The position numbers and the translations under genes are program-made. Of a stretch of DNA of 18,845 nucleotides, positions 6,355-14,300 are shown piece by piece. Source of the stretch: an uncultured Sphingobacteriaceae bacterium. GTDB taxonomy: Bacteria; Bacteroidota; Bacteroidia; Sphingobacteriales; Sphingobacteriaceae. Under the pieces are notes generated by a model. That model did not search any database and was not told the origin of the DNA. It saw nothing but the letters and a program-made list of their open reading frames with translations. Location: the NCBI GenBank assembly GCA_946480915.1, contig CAMLLO010000059.1:1-18845 (forward strand). Reading direction: 5' to 3'. How positions within the stretch are numbered: position 1 is the first letter of the stretch; every line of letters starts with the position of its first letter.

Positions 6355-8274
6355 TTACTTCTTCAGCACAAGCTTAATGCAAGCACCTCCGCCTGCAGCC
6401 AGTCTGACATTTAAATGATCTTTTCTGGTAATATTTTTCTTCATTACCTTGTAAGTTTCCCGGTTTGTCAAATAATCAGCAGTGTCCCCGTCTTCTATAA
6501 CCTCAGCTACAAAAGTACCCCGAGGTAAAAAAGACATTGGAATCTGAAGTACCCGTTCCTTTTCGTTGGTAGCAGCGCCTACCAGGTACACCCCATTTGA
6601 AGCTTGCCGCATGGTTATTATATATTCCCCGATTTCGCCTGCTAATGTTTTACTTTCCTTCCAGGGCATTTTCTGAGCCGATAGAAAGCCAAGCAGTTCA
6701 GGATATTTCTCATAATACTCGGGGATATCCGGAATAATCGTTGCCCCTGAAAAAGTGATGAGGGTACGGGCAGCCTCTGATACAACCGTGGATGGAACTT
6801 CCATATTGTTATCTTTTCGTGTGGTTTTTCCCTGACGGAGATCGAACATCCCATTGTTCATATCAACTGGCCCGGCGATCATATTTACAAAGGCTGACGT
6901 TACAAACGTTTTAGGATAAAATATATCTTTACCATCCAGCTGTGCTTTGCAGTATTCGCGGGTGAGGGCATTTGGCCAGGTACGCATCTGGCCGAAAGGG
7001 TGCACCGGCCCGTCGTGGTAGTCAACCAGCAGTTTGTTCCTGGCACACAGTTCGGTGATCATTTTTGTGCGGGTGTTTTTTTCTTCAGGACTACCCGCCA
7101 TAAAACCGTACTTCACGCCGACAGCGCCCCATTGGCCATATCGCTGGAGTGTTTTTTCTATAGGAAACCTCTTTCCACCAACATCGTTCAGGTAGAGCCA
7201 TACGCCCACACCTTTTTCTTTCCCGTATCGGATGATATTTTGTACATCCTTTGCTTTGTCCCCTTTTAAAGGATCCGAGTCTTTTGAAAATTCCGGTCCG
7301 TACCAGTTGGCATCCAGTACCAAATGGGGGAAGCCCTGTTTAGCAGCAAAATCGATCATCTTCACCCAGGAAGCATAGTTCATCTCATAATGAAAGCCAT
7401 CCCAAACTGCACCGTCTATTCTCCAATCCCAAAGGGCCACACCCGGCTTTACCCAGGAAAAGTCCATTTCAGGGGCCGGATTTAGCAATTCCAGTAAGTG
7501 CGAATCGACCAGTTTACCTGGTGTGTTTCCAAAAAAGATCACTCTCCAGGCAGAGTGGTAGCCAGGATGAAGCTGCCGAGGTTTGGAAGTGACAGAAAAC
7601 GAAAGTTCTCCTTTTTTGGATCGTAGTTTAAGAGGTTCGCCTTCATCTAAACAGGCCTCGTGAATGGCCATATAGGAGTCATCGCAAGCTTTAATGGTCA
7701 TCACCGGCATTCGGTCGCCATCAGCCTTCGAGAGCAATTCGGGCCCCAAATTATGTCGTTCACCATTATAATACCATGCTGTAAAATCACCAGCAAAATT
7801 AAACCCAGTAAGCTCTGAAAGAACCTCCTGTTCGAAATTACTTTCCTGCGGGATAAGGTACCGGAATGCTACGCCCTCATTGTAGGCCCGAAACACCATG
7901 TTCATTTTCTCTGAATTATTGCCGGCAGAGGACAACTTTAGTGTTAATTCATTATAACGATCAGAAACTACTTGCCGCTTACCCCAAACAGGTTTCCAAA
8001 CAGAATTCACTGTTTTTCGGTCCTGGGCTGTAACTGTCCATCCTGCCGAGGGGATTTTACCACTTTTTACTGTCTCAAACCCAAGCGGTGATTTGCCTAT
8101 CAATAATTTTTTGTTAGCAGAAAAGCTGTACCAATAACTGCCATCAGGCTGTTTCTCTAGCTTAATTTCCAACTTTTTGTCCGGAGAATACAAAGCGTAT
8201 GCCTTCTGCGGATTCTGGGCATATACTCCAAAAAAAAGACTTTGGAGAATTAATAATAGAGTTAAAAATTTCAT
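6355..8274 (-). CDS. Secreted GH97 glycoside hydrolase (SusB-related), atypical active site
   Basis: This 639-residue enzyme has a signal peptide (1-20, V-Y-A-Q), the GH97 N-terminal beta-sandwich (about 25-270, with Y-N-E-G-V-A-F-R-Y at 131-139), a catalytic barrel (about 275-560, starting near V-A-L-W-D-W) and a C-terminal sandwich. Known GH97 members are retaining alpha-galactosidases or inverting alpha-glucosidases. Here the retaining nucleophile motif K-V-D-F reads K-Y-G-F (388-391, Gly390). The inverting V-H-E-P motif reads Y-H-D-G-P (419-423). After R-T-W-P-N and T-R-E (431-440), the usual E-x-x-R-G-x-E segment reads E-Y-C-K-A-Q-L (440-446), so the usual acid is not at its place. It seems to belong to a separate GH97 branch whose substrate I cannot name; alpha-galactose is the conservative guess. 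It shares a transcript with GH95, 8 bases downstream. An A-rich stretch precedes the ATG. Confidence 0.88.
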   Translation of the reverse strand: MKFLTLLLILQSLFFGVYAQNPQKAYALYSPDKKLEIKLEKQPDGSYWYSFSANKKLLIGKSPLGFETVKSGKIPSAGWTVTAQDRKTVNSVWKPVWGKRQVVSDRYNELTLKLSSAGNNSEKMNMVFRAYNEGVAFRYLIPQESNFEQEVLSELTGFNFAGDFTAWYYNGERHNLGPELLSKADGDRMPVMTIKACDDSYMAIHEACLDEGEPLKLRSKKGELSFSVTSKPRQLHPGYHSAWRVIFFGNTPGKLVDSHLLELLNPAPEMDFSWVKPGVALWDWRIDGAVWDGFHYEMNYASWVKMIDFAAKQGFPHLVLDANWYGPEFSKDSDPLKGDKAKDVQNIIRYGKEKGVGVWLYLNDVGGKRFPIEKTLQRYGQWGAVGVKYGFMAGSPEEKNTRTKMITELCARNKLLVDYHDGPVHPFGQMRTWPNALTREYCKAQLDGKDIFYPKTFVTSAFVNMIAGPVDMNNGMFDLRQGKTTRKDNNMEVPSTVVSEAARTLITFSGATIIPDIPEYYEKYPELLGFLSAQKMPWKESKTLAGEIGEYIITMRQASNGVYLVGAATNEKERVLQIPMSFLPRGTFVAEVIEDGDTADYLTNRETYKVMKKNITRKDHLNVRLAAGGGACIKLVLKK

Positions 8275-8326
8275 GTTTTTAAAAGAATACCGTGTTTAAA
8301 TTTCAATTTATTTCTCTCAATACCAA

Positions 8327-8367
8327 ATGCAGAAAGGGTATTCATTTTATTGAATACCCTTCTGCAT
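8327..8367 (-). terminator. Long hairpin between the giant gene and the GH97 gene
   Basis: The 18-base arm 8327-8344 pairs with the 17-base arm 8351-8367 around a six-base loop, with one single-base bulge. It begins 16 bases after the stop codon of the giant gene, in the direction of transcription, and ends about 50 bases before the GH97 start. The T-run on the minus strand is poor, so it may terminate only partly or stabilise the 3' end. It probably separates expression of the giant gene from GH97-GH95. Confidence 0.6.
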
Positions 8368-8383
8368 AAATTTAAAAAATTAT

Positions 8384-11300
8384 TTATTCCTTAATTACTT
8401 TTTCTCTGGTAACCTGAGTTCCGTTAGTTATTTGTACCACGTATACTCCTGGCTGCAGAGCAGAAACAGAAATAGTTTGAAGTGTTTGAGTTAAGCGTTG
8501 TGAAAGAACTTCCACTCCAGCTAAATTGAACACTCGTACTGTAGCTCCTTTTTCCAATGTGCTTACCTGAATATTCAGGATATCTGATACTGGATTCGGA
8601 TAAAGCACCACCTTGTATGTTGCCGGTTGCTCTAAGTTCTGACTTACAGGGATGGATGAAATCGTCCCCGTATTACAAGAACCAAGTTGGTCGCCATGAT
8701 CTAAATGGGCTTGTACCGATGATGAAGCAACACAAATGGTCTGACCATTGTGACAAACCATCACCTTATCATTATTATTTCCGCAACGTACATCCAGCAC
8801 ATGGATCACAATAGATGAGGCGGTTTGACAACCTTTGGCATCGGTTATAGTTGCAGTATACGTTCCTGCTGCATTTACACTGATTGATTGTGTAGCTGCA
8901 CCGTTACTCCATGCATAACTATACGGAGCCGTGCCGCCATTTGCCTTTGCATTAATGCTAAGCGAAGATGGCCCGTAACCTAAATAAATTGTGTTCTTCT
9001 CATCCGTCGATGAATTCATTGCATATACATCTGGTATAGATGAACTCAATAAGGAATTGACAGTAACACTAGTTTCTGAAGTGTTTACATTACCATGAAC
9101 ATCCGTAACGGTAAAGGTTAGGGTTGATGTACCCACGTTAAATTCACCACTTGCATCAGCTCCAGATCCGCTTCTCTGGGTAGCTCCACTTACTGCAAAA
9201 GCAATAGAAGCCACACCGCAGTTGTCTGTAGCAACTAAAGCCGGAAGCGTATAGGTACTTCCTGCAAAGCAGAATAACTGAGCCGATGGGGCAGTAAGCA
9301 CTGGCTTCTGGTGGTCTGTTACAGTTACTTGTGCAGTTGCAGAATTGGAATAACCTTTGGCATCTGTACCTGTAAGTGTTACAGTAACCGGAGTTCCAAC
9401 GTTAGAGCAACCAAAAGTGGTTTTGTCTAAGCTTAAGCTTAAGGCTCCTGAATAGCTGATCGAACCATTATCCACCTGTGCTGCTGTAATGGAAGCATTC
9501 CCGTTTGCATCCAGCTCTACCTCTGTGTTTTTTGCTAGTACAGTTGGAGGGGTAAATACGTTTAGTTCACGACTTACCGAAGGCGCCGCATCATAGCTTT
9601 CATCTCCATCTTGCGAAGCAGTAATGATGGTAGTACCGGCGGCAATAATATGCACTTTTCCACCAACTATAGTTGCAATTGTAGAATCTGAACTTTCGTA
9701 TGTTACCGCCAAACCTGAACTTGCTGTTGCTGCTGCATCAAAATCAGCATCGCCAGTTGTTTTTGGTGCAAGAGCGGCAAATGTGATGCTTTGTTCTTTT
9801 CTATTTACACTAAGCGTTTGCGTGACAGAAACCGCTGCGTTATACTGCGAATTTCCTGCCTGTGAAGCAGTAATAGTTGTGATACCTGAACCAGTAATAT
9901 GCACTTTTCCATTAACTATCGTTGCAACGGTAGAATCTGAACTTGCATATGCTATCGCTAAGCCTGAGCTTGCTGTTGCTGCTGCATCAAAATCTGCATC
10001 GCCTATTGTTTTTGGTGCAAGGGCAGCAAATGCGATACTTTGCTCCTTTTTATTTACTGTAAGCGTTTGAGTCGAACTTGCCGCTGCGTATTCGGCATTT
10101 CCTGCTTGTGAAGCAACAATAGTTGAGGTTCCGGTAGCAATAATATGCACCTTTCCATCCACAATAGTTGCAACATTAGGATTTGAACTGCTGTAGCTTA
10201 AGCTTAAACCAGAGCTTGCTGTTGCTGCCGCATCGAAATCTGCATCGCCAATAAATTTCTGAGCAATTGCCGGGAAGTTTATGGTCTGTGCATTTTTAAC
10301 CGTTAGTACCCGTGCTATGGATGGTGCGGCTGTGTAATCGGCATTTCCTGCCTGCGATGCAGTAATGGTTGAGGTTCCGGTAGCTAAAATACGCACCTTT
10401 TCATCCACAATAGTTGCAACTGAGGGATTTGAACTTGTATACGTTACAGGAAGACCTGAAGTAACTGTAGCAGAAGGATCAAAATCGGCATCTCCCAGTG
10501 CTTTTTCAGCCATCGCATTAAATATAATGTTTTGACCAGACCTCATGCTTTCTGCAATCTCAGCAGTGCTTAATGCCCTGTTGTAGATTTTAAACTCATC
10601 AATTGAACCTTTAAACATCGGGTCGTTAAACTGTGCTTTGCCCAGGTAATTCTGGTTGGTACTACCGATAGTAGAAGGCTTGATAGTAACGCCAGTATTA
10701 GAAGCAACTAAAGCTCCGTTAATATACATGCTACACGTATTGCCCGATTGGGTAATGGCAAAATGGGTCCAGGTGTTAAGCGGTAAAGTGTAGTTGTAAC
10801 TTACCAGCTGCTCTGATCCTCCGTTCTTGATCGCATAACGCATAACATTAGCGGTTCCTGCCTGGATCGTTAAAAACATGTACTTGGATGTACCTGTCCC
10901 AAAGTCAAATACACGCATCCAGTTTGCCTTAGCATCCATGTTTACCCATGAGGATATAGTAAAGTCATTTAAAGTACTCACTATTCCGGTTGGCAGGGTA
11001 GCATAAGCATTGGCTGTGCCATCCAGTTTTAGAGAAGTTCCATACTTTCCAGCGTTCCGGCTTGCTGTGGCTGCTAATGTGCCGTGAGTTGCTCCCCAGC
11101 TATCGATGCTGCGTATTCCGCTTGCTTCGTCAAATTTCAGGTAAGTAAACTGACCCACATTTGGTCTTGCCACTACCTCTGCGCTGGCAGACTTTTCACC
11201 AACACTATCCACCGAAGCAACTACATAGTAATAAATAGTTCCATTGCTAATATTCGAATCGGTGAACCTGGTAGTGCTCACATTTGCGATAGTAGTATAA

Positions 11301-14300
11301 GGCCCGCCTGATGTAGTTGAACGCTTAACGTTGTACGTAAAATTCTGAATAGGATCCCATTCCAGGATGTTTTTAGCATCACCTGCTGCAACCAAAACAT
11401 TGCTTATTACACTATTTTGTACTGTTAAGGTGATGGTTTGTGAACCTGTACTGCTGCCATTGCTGGCGGTTAAGGTTACAGGAAAAACACCAAATTCAGT
11501 AGGCGTACCAGATATTACACCCGTAGCGTCATTTAAACTTAAGCCGGCAGGTAAACCAGTAGCAGTAAAATTACTGAGTGGCTTATTGCTAATGGTATAC
11601 GTAAATGGCCTGCCAATTAAAGTAGTCGGTTGAGTATCATTGGTAATAACAACCGATAAAACTTTTGATTGTGATGGTGCCGGCCAGTAAACATTATTTC
11701 CATTCTGTGAAACTGTAATGGTTGAAGTTCCGGTAGTAAGAACATGAACTTTACCATCAACAATTTTTGCAACTGTGGTATCCGAACTGGTATAAGTTAC
11801 CGGAAGGCCTGAAGAAGCGGTAGCAGCAAGATCAAAATCCTCATCACCCATTAATTTCGTGGCAATCGGATTCATCGTGATCGTTTGGCTGGTATAACCC
11901 GCTGCGATCTCAGATGCACTTAAAGCCCTGCTGTAAATCTTAAATTCATCAATAGCGCCTTTAAACATAGGGTCGGCCCATTGAGATTTACCTAGGTAGT
12001 TCTGGTTCATAGCGCCTATTGTTACAGGCTTGATCTGAAGGTTGGTATTAGTGGCAACTAAAGCACCGTTAATATACATACTGCAGATATTGCCTGACTG
12101 GGTAATTGCAAAATGCGTCCAGGTGTTTAGCGGAACGGCGTAATTATAGGTTATCCCAAAGTCTGTTGAACCTCCGTTTTTAATCCCAAAACGTACCTGG
12201 CCTGCAGCTCCTGTCTGTACAGATAAAAACAGGTACTTGGATGTTCCTGTTCCAAAATCAAAAACACGCATCCAGTTAGCTAATGCATCCATTTTTACCC
12301 ATGAGGATATGGTATAGTCAGATAAAGTACTCACTATATTGGCTGGAAGAGTAGCATAAGAGTTAGCGGTTCCATCCAGTTTAAGGGCTTGTCCGTCTTT
12401 ACCTTCAGCACGACCTGCAGTAGCTACTAATGTGCCGTGGTTTGCACCCCAGCTATCGATGCCACGTGTTCCGCTTGCTTCGTTAAATTTCAGGTAAGCA
12501 AGTTGACCAATATTTGGTGTGGCTCCTACTTCTGTGCTATTAGGGTTTTCACCTACGCTATCAATAGAAGAAACTACATAATAATAGGTACTTCCATTAC
12601 TCACATTCGAATCAGTGAACTTTGTATCCGAAACTGTTCCAACAGTAGTATACGGGCCACCAGCGGTAGTCGCACGTTTAACATTATAGCTAAAGTTTAA
12701 TATTGGATCCCATTCGATGATATTTTTAGCATCGCCTGAGGCCACAATAACACCCTCCACTATATTGCTTAAAACCTTTAATGAAAGGGCTGCTGTATCT
12801 GCTCCGGCATCATTTGAAGCAATTAAAGAAACAGAGAAAAGCCCGGTCTCAGTCGGTGTTCCGGATATTACACCTGTAGTGGTATTTACGCTCAATCCGG
12901 CAGGAAGGCCGGTAGCATTAAAGCTGCTTGGTGATTTAATAGCTGTAATCGTGTAAGAGAATGGAGCTCCAAGCAACGCAGTATCTGCTTCTGCACTGGT
13001 AATAACCACCGATAGGGTACGATCGTCTAATAACTGAACGTCGTTACCTGTACCTCCTTTGTAAGTAATACGGAAATCGTAACCGCCTGTACTGATCAGA
13101 GATAGTTCAGGCAAATTCTTAAAAGTACCGCTTATAGGTGATGTTCCGGTATTATTAATAAGGGTATAAGTTGTTCCTGATGGTAATGTGCCAGCAATAT
13201 TGCTTAAGCTCAGAGCCGGGCTATTGAGCAGAGTCGCACTAGTTGCTGTAACTTTACTACCGGTTGCAGTACCCAGATTAAGTTCTGCTTTATAAGTAGC
13301 ATCTGCTTTTAGGGTAAGAGCCCCAATGGTAAGCGAGCCGGGTTCAAAACCAGCACCCGGGCCGCTTCCTGTTCCAATGGTAACTGAAGCGGTACTCCTA
13401 GCTCCTCCACCAAATGCACCATTTTCTACAATAACAGGACTGGAAAAAGCACCAGTACTTGCATCGTTATATAAATAGAACGCCCCATTTTTAATAGTGG
13501 TTTTGCCGCTATAGAAATGGTTTCCCCAGAATACTAACGATCCTGTGCCCACTTTTTCTACATTCATGGAGCCTGTTATGCCTCCGCCAAAAGACGAATT
13601 ACCATTTAGCGCGCCAATGCTGATTGTCGGGCTGCCCCCCGCGGGGCCATCATACCTCATCTGTCCTCTCCCGCTAAGGCCACCAAAACTGATGGTACCC
13701 GTTGCAAATGTGAAGCCTATACAGTCGCCTGCGTTTGCATCCAGATTCCAGTAAGCATTGGCACTGCCTGCCTGTGCTGCTTCAAAACGCAACCTGTTGG
13801 CACCGCTACGTAATTTGTCTACAAAGTAACCGTTAAAGCCGCTGTTATCAGCATAAAGATGCAAACCGGCAAAAGTATTACCATCCTGAATAATGGTTCC
13901 GCTGCCTGTGAGTTTACCGTACAGGTTTAATGCATTTGTTGTTTGATAAAAATAACTTGTTTTACCCGCGGCTATTTCAATATCATTGTACAAGGTTGCA
14001 TCGCCGCCCGAAGAGAATAACGCTCCGCCGTTCATAATGATCTTACCTGTACCCAAGGGGCCCGATGTAGGTGCCGACGGCGCGCCGGTACTGGTGCCCG
14101 ATACTTCCATACCGTATATAGGCGGCCAGCTTTGCCCGTTACCGTTTAATATAGTATTACCCGAATACGTATTGGCTCCCGATAGGTAAAGATACCCTAT
14201 ACCTGTTTTAAGCAGGCTGCCGGTACCGGATATGGCACTGTTAATAGCTATAGTACCACCGCCTTTTACCGCGTTAACATTTAACAGGGTATCTAACACA

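Noticed and set aside
9624..10070. A 148-codon open frame on the + strand
   Set aside because: It is antisense to the Big-like repeats, its sequence repeats with their period, and it matches no family. It is a shadow of repetitive coding DNA.
9557..10537. Regularly spaced repeats that might suggest a CRISPR array
   Set aside because: The period is about 243 bases, it is coding and in frame, and the units are diverged protein domains with no short identical repeats or unique spacers.
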